A stretch of 64,000 nucleotides of DNA from Hyphomicrobiaceae bacterium. Its GTDB lineage: Bacteria > Pseudomonadota > Alphaproteobacteria > Rhizobiales > Xanthobacteraceae. This document shows positions 37,253 through 46,503 of the stretch, piece after piece. The notes under the pieces are model-generated. The model was not told the DNA's origin. It did not search any database and saw only the letters and a program-made list of their open reading frames with translations. Position 1 is the stretch's first letter; each line of letters starts with the position of its first letter. The position numbers and the translations under genes are program-made. The stretch spans positions 123,563-187,562 of the forward strand of contig JAJPJB010000064.1 of NCBI GenBank assembly GCA_021324465.1, given 5' to 3'.

Positions 37253-39586
37253 GTGCAGAAATTCGGTGTCGGTCAGCCCGTTCCGCGGCTTGAAGATCCA
37301 CGTTTCATCACCGGCCGCGGCCGTTATGTCGACGACGTCGATCTGCCGCATCAGTGCTACGGCGTGCTGGTCATGTCGCCGCATGCGCATGCGCGCATCA
37401 GGCGCATCGACACCGGCAAGGCCAAGGCGGCCGACGGCGTGCTCGCGGTGCTCACCGGCGCTGATGTGGCGGCTGACGGATTGGGGCCGCTCGCGCCGCC
37501 CATGCCGCAAGACATGGGCGGACCGAAAGGCTTTCGCACCTTGCGTCCAATCCTCGAAGCCGAAAAGGTCCGCGCGGTGGGCGAGCGCGTCGCCTTTGTT
37601 GTTGCCGAGACGGCCTACCAGGCACGCAATGCCGCCGAGCTGATCGAGATCGACTACGAGCCGCTGCCGGCGGTCGTCAATGTCGAGGACGCAGTGAAGC
37701 CCGGCGCCCCCGTCATCTGGGACGAGGCGCCGAACAACATTTCGTTCACGCTGATGATGGGCAACAAGGAGGCAACCGATGCCGCCTTTGCCAAGGCCAG
37801 GCACGTCATCACTCTCAAGCTCAACAATTCGCGCATCACCGCCAATGCGATCGAGCCGCGCGCCGCGATCGGCCAATATCATCCCGAGAGCGACAGCTAC
37901 ACGCTCTACTCGACCTCGCAGAACCCGCACGGCACGCGCACTGCGGTCGCCGGGCAGGTGTTGAAGGTGGCCGAGACCAAATTGCGCGTCATCTCGCCGG
38001 ATGTCGGCGGCGGCTTCGGCATGAAATTCGGCGGCTATCCGGAAGACGCGCTGGTGGTCTGGGCGTCGCGCCGCGTCGGTGGTCGGCCGGTGAAATGGGT
38101 GTCGACGCGCTCGGAGGCGCTGTTGTCGGACGCGCAAGGCCGCGACCAGGTCGTCACCGGCGAGCTTGCGCTCGATGAGCACGGCAAAATCCTGGGACTT
38201 CGCGTCACCGCGCTGCACGCGATGGGCTCGCATGTGTTCGGTGCCGCGATGGTGGTGCCGCTGTTCGCGGCGCGGCTGGCGCCGGGAGTCTATCAGATTC
38301 CGGCGGTGCATGCGGTGGCGCATGCCGTGCTCACCAATACCATTCCGACGGCGCCCTATCGCGGCGCCGGCCGGCCGGAAGCGGCCTTTCTGATCGAGCA
38401 ATTGCTTGATCGCGCGGCGCGAGTGGTCGGCGTCGATGTGATCGAAATCAGGCGGCGCAATTTCATTCCGCCCTCCGCCATGCCGCACAAGATCCAAACC
38501 GGCATCACTTATGACAGCGGCGACTTCGCCCATGTGATGGACGAGTGCCTAAAGCTCTTCGACTGGAACGGCTTTGCCAAGCGCGCTGCCGAATCAAAGA
38601 AGAACGGCAAGCTGCGCGGCCGCGGCATCGGCTATTTTCTGGAAGAAGCCGCGGTGTTCAACGACCGCATGGTGATCCGCTTCGATCCGAGCGGCATGCT
38701 CACCATTCTCGCCGGTACCCATTCGCACGGCCAAGGGCACGAGACGGTTTACGCACAGATGGCCTCCGAATGGCTCGGCGTGCCGTTCGAGAATGTCCGC
38801 TTTGTGCAGGGCGACACCGATGCCGTGCCGTTTGGGCGCGGCACCTACGGCTCGCGCAGCATGCAGATCGGCGGCAATGCGCTCAAGCGCGCCGCCGACA
38901 GCATCATCGAGAAGGCAAAGCCGATGGCGGCGATAATGCTGGAAGCCGCCGCCGGCGACATCGAATTCAAGGACGGCGCCTTCCGCATCGTGGGCACCGA
39001 CCGCACCCTCGGGCTTACCGACGTCGCCAAGGCGTTCTACCGCCCGGCGCTGCTGCCGCCGCAGTTCGATGTCGGGCTGGAAGCCTCAGGGACCTTCGCC
39101 GCCGAGCCGCCGAATTATCCCAACGGCTGCCATCTTTGCGAAGTGGAGGTCGATCCGGAGACCGGAGAGGTGACGCTCGCCCGCTATGCCGCGGTCGACG
39201 ACGTCGGCAAGGTCATGAACAAGCTGCTCTGCGAGGGCCAGATTCACGGCGGCGTGGCGCAAGGCGCGGGCCAGGCGCTGATGGAAGCCGTCGTGTTCGA
39301 CCGTGAAGGCCAGCTTGTGACCGGAAGCCTTCAGGACTACGCGATGCCGCGGGCGCAGGACCTTCCGGAATTCGTCTCCGAGATCGCCGAAATCCCGAGC
39401 ACGACCAATCCGCTCGGCGTCAAGGGCGCCGGCGAAGCCGGCGCCACCGGCGCGCCGCCCGCGATCATCGGCGCCATCCTCGATGCGCTCAAACCGCTCG
39501 GTATCGAGCATCTCGACATGCCGGCAACGCCAAGCCGCGTCTGGGCGGCGATCAACGCGCACAGAGCAAAGGCGGCGGCGGAGTGA
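37253..39586 (+). CDS. Xanthine dehydrogenase/CoxL-family molybdopterin-binding (large) subunit
   Basis: GQPVPRLEDPRFITGRGRYVDDV, PDVGGGFGMKFGGYPEDALVVWASRR, TAPYRGAGRPEAAFLIEQLLD, THSHGQGHETVYAQMASEWLG, GVKGAGEAGATGAPPAIIGAILDAL; GTG start. Confidence 0.95.
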   Translation: MQKFGVGQPVPRLEDPRFITGRGRYVDDVDLPHQCYGVLVMSPHAHARIRRIDTGKAKAADGVLAVLTGADVAADGLGPLAPPMPQDMGGPKGFRTLRPILEAEKVRAVGERVAFVVAETAYQARNAAELIEIDYEPLPAVVNVEDAVKPGAPVIWDEAPNNISFTLMMGNKEATDAAFAKARHVITLKLNNSRITANAIEPRAAIGQYHPESDSYTLYSTSQNPHGTRTAVAGQVLKVAETKLRVISPDVGGGFGMKFGGYPEDALVVWASRRVGGRPVKWVSTRSEALLSDAQGRDQVVTGELALDEHGKILGLRVTALHAMGSHVFGAAMVVPLFAARLAPGVYQIPAVHAVAHAVLTNTIPTAPYRGAGRPEAAFLIEQLLDRAARVVGVDVIEIRRRNFIPPSAMPHKIQTGITYDSGDFAHVMDECLKLFDWNGFAKRAAESKKNGKLRGRGIGYFLEEAAVFNDRMVIRFDPSGMLTILAGTHSHGQGHETVYAQMASEWLGVPFENVRFVQGDTDAVPFGRGTYGSRSMQIGGNALKRAADSIIEKAKPMAAIMLEAAAGDIEFKDGAFRIVGTDRTLGLTDVAKAFYRPALLPPQFDVGLEASGTFAAEPPNYPNGCHLCEVEVDPETGEVTLARYAAVDDVGKVMNKLLCEGQIHGGVAQGAGQALMEAVVFDREGQLVTGSLQDYAMPRAQDLPEFVSEIAEIPSTTNPLGVKGAGEAGATGAPPAIIGAILDALKPLGIEHLDMPATPSRVWAAINAHRAKAAAE

Positions 39587-39589
39587 TCA

Positions 39590-40378
39590 GTGAGCGAAGC
39601 AGCCAATCTTTTTGCCGATGGCAAGGCCTATGAGCGGCTGATGGGCCGCTGGAGCCAGCTCGCCGGCGCGCAATTTCTCGACTGGCTCGACGCCCCGGCC
39701 AATCTCAAATGGATCGATGTCGGCTGCGGCAACGGCGCTTTCACCGAAGTGCTGATCGCACGCTGCGCGCCCCTATCCGTGATGGGCGTCGATCCGTCGG
39801 AGGGCCAGATCGCATTTGCGCGCACGCGACCGGGCGCAAAACTCGCGGAGTTTCGCGTCTGTGACGCCCAGGCGCTGCCGTTTCCCGACAAGAGCTTTGA
39901 TGCGGCCTCGATGGCGCTGGCGATCTCGTTCCTGCCTGACCCAAATAAGGCCGTCTCTGAAATGGCGCGGGTGGTGCGCCCCGGGGGCATCGTCGCCACT
40001 TACATGTGGGACTTTCTCCAGGGCGGCGGCACGCCGCTCACGCCATTGGGCGTCGCCATACAATCGCTCGGCCTGCCGCCGCTTGCGCGTCCAAACCCGG
40101 AGGCGTCGCGACGCGAAACATTGCAGACGATATGGGAGCAGGCGGGTCTTCGCTCCGTCGCGACCAGGGCGATCCATATTCGCGTTTCGTTTTCCGATTT
40201 TGACGATTACTGGGCTTCCAATAGCGTGCCGGTGGGTCCGTCGGGCAAGGCGCTTGCCGAAATGTCGCCACCGCAGCGCGAAGCGGTGAAAGCGCGGCTG
40301 CGCGAGCAACTGCCGATCGCCGCGGATGGCACGATTTCTTACGATGCTGTTGCCAATGCGGTGAAGGGGGTCGCGTAG
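39590..40378 (+). CDS. Class I SAM-dependent methyltransferase
   Basis: LKWIDVGCGNGAFTEVLIARCAPLSVMGVDPSEGQIAFAR, DAQALPFPDKSFDAASMALAISFLPDPNKAVSEMARVVRPGG; GTG start. Confidence 0.9.
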   Translation: MSEAANLFADGKAYERLMGRWSQLAGAQFLDWLDAPANLKWIDVGCGNGAFTEVLIARCAPLSVMGVDPSEGQIAFARTRPGAKLAEFRVCDAQALPFPDKSFDAASMALAISFLPDPNKAVSEMARVVRPGGIVATYMWDFLQGGGTPLTPLGVAIQSLGLPPLARPNPEASRRETLQTIWEQAGLRSVATRAIHIRVSFSDFDDYWASNSVPVGPSGKALAEMSPPQREAVKARLREQLPIAADGTISYDAVANAVKGVA

Positions 40379-40725
40379 CGCTTTACCACAGACCTTCAGG
40401 CGCGATCGCGCGACGGCCGAGCGGCGACGGCCAGACGGAACCAACCTCCTCGATCCTCTCGCCGTGCGGCCCAGCCGAGCGGACGCGGTTCGACAGGCAA
40501 AAGCGCGCGAATCGCCTTAATCTCGCTCACGTCCGGCGCACGCTGGTCCGTTGGAACCGCCAATTACCGCATGTTTGACCGCGCCGCGGCGAAGCGCACC
40601 GCCGCAAAGCTTCGGTTGCGCCCTACCCTGACCACGCCTATATTCTAATCACTTCCCTGTCATCGTTGATGACTTCAAGTGGCTTCGCCCCAAAAGGGCG
40701 GGCGGAGCACAGAGGAGATTTATCC

Positions 40726-41415
40726 ATGGCAACCGCGCCCCTGATGCCCAAAGCGACCGCCGTCTGGCTGGTCGAGAATACGTCGCTGTCATTCGATCAG
40801 ATCGCGGAGCTCTGCCACCTGCACCCGCTGGAAGTGAAGGCCATCGCCGATGGCGATGCGGCGCAAGGTATCAAGGGCCTCGATCCGATCCTCACCGGAC
40901 AATTGACCCGCGAGGAGATCGCTGCCGCAGAGGCCGATCCAAATCACCGGCTGCACATCGCCGAGCCGAAGGTACGGCTCCCCGAGGCCAAGCCGAAAAA
41001 GGGTCCGCGCTACACGCCGGTATCGCGCCGCCAGGACCGCCCGAACGCGATCCTCTGGCTCGTTCGCAATCATCCAGAGCTCAAGGACAGCCAGATCATG
41101 CGGCTGGTCGGCACGACCAAATCAACCATCCAGGCAATCCGCGACCGCACGCATTGGAATTCCGCCAATCTCACGCCGCTCGATCCGGTGACGCTTGGGC
41201 TTTGCTCGCAGATCGATCTCGATCTCGAGGTGCAGAAGGCCGCGAAGGAGAAGCCTGTGCCGGCCGCAGCGCAGGGTGCAACGTTGCTGCCTGCCTCCGT
41301 CACCACTGCGCCGAAGGAAGAGCCCGAGCCATCAGCGCCGGCAAAAAAGCAGGACGACCTCAATGTCGAGGCGGTGTTCGCGAAATTGAAGCAGCTCGGC
41401 GGCAAGAACGAGTAA
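40726..41415 (+). CDS. trcR: DUF1013 family protein (cell-cycle transcriptional regulator TrcR)
   Basis: APLMPKATAVWLVENTSLSFDQIAELCHLHPLEVKAIADG, KKGPRYTPVSRRQDRPNAILWLVRNHPELKDSQIMRLVGTTKSTIQAIRDRTHWNSANLTPLDPVTLGLCSQIDLD. Confidence 0.9.
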   Translation: MATAPLMPKATAVWLVENTSLSFDQIAELCHLHPLEVKAIADGDAAQGIKGLDPILTGQLTREEIAAAEADPNHRLHIAEPKVRLPEAKPKKGPRYTPVSRRQDRPNAILWLVRNHPELKDSQIMRLVGTTKSTIQAIRDRTHWNSANLTPLDPVTLGLCSQIDLDLEVQKAAKEKPVPAAAQGATLLPASVTTAPKEEPEPSAPAKKQDDLNVEAVFAKLKQLGGKNE

Positions 41416-41449
41416 AGACTTCCTTCCCGCTTGCGCGAGGGCGGAAAAT

Positions 41450-42514
41450 TTACCCCCGATCGTTGCGCAACACGACGCAGGCGCCGCCGGCGGCGATCAG
41501 CTTGGCGCAGAATTTTTCCAGATAAGCGCGGTTGTCATCGGCGATGCGGATGTTGTAGCGCATTGCCGTGCCGAGACCGATGCCGCGGCTCCTGATCACG
41601 ATCGGCTCACGATCACCGATCAGCGAGGCGTATTGTTTCTGGATCAGGCGATAGGTCGCCCAGGCCCGGCTCCCCGACCAATTCGCGGTGAGCTGCATGC
41701 CCCAGCGCGGCACATATGTCGCGATGCGGCGGGCTTCCGCTTTTGGCGCGAGGATGAGATTGGCAAGCCGCGTGCACGGCACGCCCTGCGGGATCGTCGT
41801 CTCCGACGTCTCCGGCGGCTTTGCTGAAGCCCACTCGTCCACGGTCCAGCCGGTGATGATGGCGACATAATTGCGCGTCTCGGCCGGCAATGGCCGGCGC
41901 CCGGCGAGCCAGGCCGCGACGCGCGCCGGGCCAGCGTTGTAACCGGCGGCGGCGAGGCCGAGATTGCCGAACTGATTTTTCAGATCATGCAGGTAGCTCG
42001 CCGAGTTTTTAAGCGCCTCGATCGGATCAAATGGATCGAGAAGGCCGCGATAGTCAGCCGTCGCTGGCATGAATTGCGCGATCCCCTGCGCGCCCTTTGA
42101 ACTGACCGCCCGTGCATTGAAGCGGCTCTCCTGCCAAATGACGCGAGCAAAGAATTCGACCGGCAACTGGTTCTCGGCCGCGTCCTGTTCGATCGCCTGG
42201 CAAATATCGTCGGCGCTCGGCGGGTGATGCAGGCCGTTTTGCGCCGCGGGTGGATTGGGCGATCCGGAAGGCTGAGCCGCGGGTGCATTGGAGCTCGGCG
42301 CTTGCCCTGCAGGCTGATCGGATGACACGGGAGCTTTAGTCACAGGCTCATTCGCCGACGGAGCGGGAGCCGACCGCCTCTGCGTCTGGTCTGGATTTTT
42401 TTGATCTGCCGGCGCGGTCGGCGGCGGCGTTTGCGCCAGCGCCTGCCCGCTCCACAGAAGCCCCACAATCAGTATGGACCGCCCGACGACCGAGACCATG
42501 CCGATCAAACGCAT
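41450..42514 (-). CDS. Lytic transglycosylase (SLT domain) with Pro/Ala-rich linker
   Basis: Signal peptide; [58 protein letters not shown]...[19 protein letters not shown]. Confidence 0.92.
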   Translation of the reverse strand: MRLIGMVSVVGRSILIVGLLWSGQALAQTPPPTAPADQKNPDQTQRRSAPAPSANEPVTKAPVSSDQPAGQAPSSNAPAAQPSGSPNPPAAQNGLHHPPSADDICQAIEQDAAENQLPVEFFARVIWQESRFNARAVSSKGAQGIAQFMPATADYRGLLDPFDPIEALKNSASYLHDLKNQFGNLGLAAAGYNAGPARVAAWLAGRRPLPAETRNYVAIITGWTVDEWASAKPPETSETTIPQGVPCTRLANLILAPKAEARRIATYVPRWGMQLTANWSGSRAWATYRLIQKQYASLIGDREPIVIRSRGIGLGTAMRYNIRIADDNRAYLEKFCAKLIAAGGACVVLRNDRG

Positions 42515-42544
42515 TTGGCCGAAGATGGTGCCGCCATCCCGGGG

Positions 42545-43462
42545 CTAGACTATCACATCGCCCGCCAGAAAGCCGCGCGGCCTATAACCGAAATCCGCGG
42601 CGGCGGGCCCATTGTCCGCGATCAGATCGCGGTTCATACGCCGTGCCATTTCGCCATTGATATGGAGAAAGGGAAACAGGTCGTTCAAAAAATCGAGAGA
42701 TTGCGGCAAAAAGCCTATCGGCAGAAGGCGCGGCTTTTTGTCGAGATACCGAAACAGCCGCTCGATCATGGCGCGATAGGTCAGAATCTCGCCGCCGCCC
42801 AAACTGTATGTCTTGCCGTAAGTTGCACAATTGTCCCAGACCGCAAGCGCGGCCTCGGCCAAATCGCGCGCCTGCACCGGCTGGCGCAGGCCGCTCGCCG
42901 GCTCATAGATTGGCACCAGGTGAAAACGGCGGATAGCGCGCGCCAGTCGCGTGATATTGATGTCGAGACCCATGCCATAAGTCATGGTCGGCCGAAAAAT
43001 CGTCAGACGGAGGTTATGCGCGGCGGCAAGGTCCGACACCCGACTCTCGGCACGCATCAGACTCTCGATCATACTTCGTTCGGTTGCGTTTTGCGTATCG
43101 CGCTTGCCGAACACTGATGCGGAACTGAATGCGACGACTCGCTTGAGACCAGCCGCCGTAAAGTCCGCAAGCTTTTGCGGCAAGAGCCAGATCGGCGCCG
43201 TGTGAATCAAAATGTCGGCCGGCGGAACGATCAAAGGTCCTGGAGCGCTCAAATCCGCGGCAAGCCAAGTCAGCCGCGGATGCGCGAACTCGACAAACGT
43301 CTTGTTGCAAAGCCCGATCACCCGTGCGCTGCGTGCGAGCGCGATTGCAATGACATTTAACCCGATTTGGCCGCTCGCGCCGGTCACCAAGACGCACTTT
43401 CCGGCATAATCGCTGGTCGCAGTTGCGGTCTTCCAAGCGCCCTCGAGCAATTCTTTGCGCAT
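42545..43462 (-). CDS. NAD-dependent epimerase/dehydratase family protein
   Basis: GKCVLVTGASGQIGLNVIAIALARSARVIGLCNK, ADILIHTAP, RLTIFRPTMTYGMGLD. Confidence 0.85.
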   Translation of the reverse strand: MRKELLEGAWKTATATSDYAGKCVLVTGASGQIGLNVIAIALARSARVIGLCNKTFVEFAHPRLTWLAADLSAPGPLIVPPADILIHTAPIWLLPQKLADFTAAGLKRVVAFSSASVFGKRDTQNATERSMIESLMRAESRVSDLAAAHNLRLTIFRPTMTYGMGLDINITRLARAIRRFHLVPIYEPASGLRQPVQARDLAEAALAVWDNCATYGKTYSLGGGEILTYRAMIERLFRYLDKKPRLLPIGFLPQSLDFLNDLFPFLHINGEMARRMNRDLIADNGPAAADFGYRPRGFLAGDVIV

Positions 43463-43496
43463 CCAGCAATTATAACGGCGCAGGCGAACGATTCGC

Positions 43497-45440
43497 TTAG
43501 GCCGGGCGATTATCTGCCAGCCCCTTCCCTTTCAGCGCACTGCCGATCTCGTCCAAAATCGCCGGGTCGTCGATGGTGGCCGGCATTTGCCAGGCGTCGC
43601 CGTCGGCGATCTTTTTCATCGTGCCGCGCAGGATCTTTCCGGAGCGTGTCTTCGGTAGCCGCGCCACGGTGACGGCCAGCTTGAACGCGGCGACTGGGCC
43701 GATCTTGTCGCGAATGAGGGCGACACATTCCTTTTCGATCTCGGTCGCGGGCCGGTTGACCCCGGATTTGAGCACGATAAAGCCGCACGGCACCTCGCCT
43801 TTGAGCTCGTCCTTGATGCCGAGCACCGCGCATTCGGCGACGTCGGGATGCGAGGCCAGCACTTCCTCCATGCCGCCGGTCGAAAGCCTGTGGCCGGCGA
43901 CATTGATGATGTCGTCCGTGCGACCCATGACAAAGATATAGCCGTCCTCGTCCTTGAAGCCGGCATCGGCGGTTTTGTAATAGCCGGGAAATTCTTCCAG
44001 GTAGCTCTCGCGCATGCGTTGGTCGGCCCGCCACAGGGTCGGCAGACAGCCGGGCGGCAGCGGCAGTTTTACAACGATCGAGCCCATTGTGCTGTCCGGC
44101 TGCTCGCGGCAACCTTCATCGACGATGCGGATGTCGTAGCCGGGCATGGCAACCGTCGGCGAGCCGTGCTTCACCGGCAAAAGGCCAAGGCCAACGGGAT
44201 TTCCGGCGATGCACCAGCCGGTCTCGGTCTGCCACCAATGATCGATCACCGGCACTTTTAGAAGCGCTTCGGCCCATTCCAATGTTGGCGGATCGGCACG
44301 CTCGCCGGCGAGAAACAAAGTGCGGAATTTGCTCAGATCATGCCGGGCCATAAGCTTGCCCTGCGGGTCCTCTTTTTTGATGGCGCGAAATGCGGTCGGC
44401 GCGGTGAACAGCGCAACGGCGCCGTGCTCGGCAATGACGCGCCAGAACGCGCCGGCATCCGGTGTGCCGATCGGCTTGCCCTCGTAGAGAATACTGGTGC
44501 AGCCATGCAGCAGCGGGCCGTAGACGATGTAAGAATGACCGACCACCCAGCCGATATCGGACGCCGTCCACCACACTTCGCCGGGCGCGATGCCATAGAG
44601 ATTTTGCATCGACCATTTCAGCGCAACCATGTGGCCGCCGTTGTCGCGCATGACGCCTTTGGGCCGGCCGGTCGTGCCGGATGTGTAGAGAATGTAGAGC
44701 GGATCGGTCGCGGCGACCGGCACGCAATCCCAGGCCGAACGCGCGTGAACCAAGGCATGGTCGCGCATCCTGGCCCAGTCGCGATCGCGGCCTTCGAGCA
44801 AGCTCGCCTCTGATTGCGGCCGCTGCAGGATCAGGCAGGCCTGCGGCTTGTGCGTGGCAAGGGAGATCGCCTCGTCCAGCAGAGGCTTGTATTGCACGAT
44901 GCGGCCCGGCTCGAGGCCGCAGCTCGCCGAAAGGATCACCTTCGGCGTGGCATCGTCGATGCGGGTTGCCAATTCGCGTGCCGCGAAGCCGCCGAACACC
45001 ACCGAATGAATCGCACCGATGCGCGCACAGGCAAGCATCGCGAACACCGCCTCGGGTATCATGGGCATATAGAGAATGACGCGATCGCCCTTGCCGACGC
45101 CGAGATCGCGCAGCATGCCGCCGAGCACTTGCACCTCGGTGAGGAGGCGATGATACGTGATGGTACGTTTGGTGCCGGTCAGCGGCGAATCGTAGATGAT
45201 CGCGGCCTGTTCACCGCGGCCGCGATCGACATGGCGGTCCACCGCGTTGAAACAGGTATTGCAAACCCCGTCGGGAAACCAATGGCCGTAGATGCCGGCC
45301 TTGGCATCGAACACGGTTTTCGGCTTCTCGAGCCAGTCTATCTCCGCCGCCGCCTCGCCCCAGAATCCGAGCGGATCGCGCTGCCAGCGCGCGTAAGTCT
45401 CGTGATAACGGCTGGTTCGGGTGTCTAGCCTGGCGTCCAT
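43497..45440 (-). CDS. prpE: Propionyl-CoA synthetase (acetyl-CoA synthetase family)
   Basis: RYHETYARWQRDPLGFWGEAAAEIDWLEKP, IYGHWFPDGVCNTCFNAVDRHVDRGRGEQAAIIYDSPLTGTKRTITY, LYTSGTTGRPKGVMRDNGGHMVAL, KTRSGKILRGTMKKIADG. Confidence 0.93.
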   Translation of the reverse strand: MDARLDTRTSRYHETYARWQRDPLGFWGEAAAEIDWLEKPKTVFDAKAGIYGHWFPDGVCNTCFNAVDRHVDRGRGEQAAIIYDSPLTGTKRTITYHRLLTEVQVLGGMLRDLGVGKGDRVILYMPMIPEAVFAMLACARIGAIHSVVFGGFAARELATRIDDATPKVILSASCGLEPGRIVQYKPLLDEAISLATHKPQACLILQRPQSEASLLEGRDRDWARMRDHALVHARSAWDCVPVAATDPLYILYTSGTTGRPKGVMRDNGGHMVALKWSMQNLYGIAPGEVWWTASDIGWVVGHSYIVYGPLLHGCTSILYEGKPIGTPDAGAFWRVIAEHGAVALFTAPTAFRAIKKEDPQGKLMARHDLSKFRTLFLAGERADPPTLEWAEALLKVPVIDHWWQTETGWCIAGNPVGLGLLPVKHGSPTVAMPGYDIRIVDEGCREQPDSTMGSIVVKLPLPPGCLPTLWRADQRMRESYLEEFPGYYKTADAGFKDEDGYIFVMGRTDDIINVAGHRLSTGGMEEVLASHPDVAECAVLGIKDELKGEVPCGFIVLKSGVNRPATEIEKECVALIRDKIGPVAAFKLAVTVARLPKTRSGKILRGTMKKIADGDAWQMPATIDDPAILDEIGSALKGKGLADNRPA

Positions 45441-45561
45441 CGGCAGTTCCTCCGGCGTTTTGTTTATATTTTCAGCCCTGCACGCAGGGGTTTGCAAGCC
45501 GTGCTGTGCCAGCGCCTCGGCCATGCATCGCAATGCTGGCCGAAGCGGCGCGCCTTGATCT

Positions 45562-46368
45562 ATGTCACGCGCGGCCTGCCCATTGTCGCAAGATCAATCC
45601 GTGATTACCGATCCCTGGTTCTATCTCCTGGCAATCCCGGCCGTGGCCGTGCTCGGGCTTGGCAAAGGCGGCTTCGTCGGCATCGGCATGATCGCGACGC
45701 CGATGCTGGCGCTCGCTGTACCGCCGCTGCAGGGTGCCGCCATTCTGCTGCCGATCCTGATCTGCCAGGACCTCATCTCGCTGTGGACCTATCGCCGCGC
45801 CTGGAGCGCCTGGAATCTGAAAGTGCTGATGCCCGGCGGCGTTCTCGGCATGGGCGTCGGCACGGCGTTCGCGAGCCTTGTGTCGAATGCCGCGATCGAG
45901 ATTACGGTCGGCGCGATCGGGCTTGCTTTCGTGTTCTACACCTGGCTAGGACCGCGCCTGATACCCAGCCTGCGCCAGGCCGCGGATAAGCCGCGTCGTC
46001 CGCCTGTTCCGCTCGGCCTGCTGTGGGGCGCGCTGTCCGGGTTCATGTCGCTGCTCATCCAGGTCGGCGCGCCGCCGTTCCAGATTCATATCCTGCCGCA
46101 GCGCCTCGATAAGCTTACGCTGGTCGGCACCAGCGTCATTTTCTTCGCCTTCATGAATTGGATGAAGATTGCGCCCTATTTCGTGCTCGGGCAATTTTCC
46201 GCGCGCAATTTCGGTACCTCGCTCGTGCTACTGCCGCTTGCAATCGCCGCCAATTTCGCCGGCATCTGGCTTGTGCGCAGAACGCCGCAGGACCGCTTCT
46301 ATCAGATCGCCTATGTATTGATGCTTTTGATTTCGCTCGGCCTGTTGTGGCAAGGATGGGAGGGTTGA
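45562..46368 (+). CDS. TauE/SafE family sulfite exporter-like permease
   Basis: Multi-TM; FYLLAIPAVAVLGLGKGGFVGIGMIATPMLALAVPPLQGAAILLPILICQDLISLW; GTG 45601 also possible. Confidence 0.88.
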   Translation: MSRAACPLSQDQSVITDPWFYLLAIPAVAVLGLGKGGFVGIGMIATPMLALAVPPLQGAAILLPILICQDLISLWTYRRAWSAWNLKVLMPGGVLGMGVGTAFASLVSNAAIEITVGAIGLAFVFYTWLGPRLIPSLRQAADKPRRPPVPLGLLWGALSGFMSLLIQVGAPPFQIHILPQRLDKLTLVGTSVIFFAFMNWMKIAPYFVLGQFSARNFGTSLVLLPLAIAANFAGIWLVRRTPQDRFYQIAYVLMLLISLGLLWQGWEG

Positions 46369-46503
46369 GCCTGAGGCGCGAACAAGGGCTGGCGAATAGC
46401 GCATGGGGGCGTTCGGTTGCGTCCATTCGCTACTTACCGTTTGCTACTCGCTATTTTCTAGATTTGCTAGACTCGCAAAACAAAAAGGTAGGGAGGACAG
46501 GCC

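Noticed and set aside
37253-39586. Aerobic CO dehydrogenase (CoxL)
   Set aside because: Loop is PYRGAGR, not the form I AYXCSFR motif, and CoxM/CoxS are absent.
46400-46470. Repeated TTCGCTACT/TTTGCTACT/TCGCTATTT motif upstream of the acyl-CoA synthetase
   Set aside because: Short and degenerate; probably remnant of a common intergenic repeat, with no clear structure.
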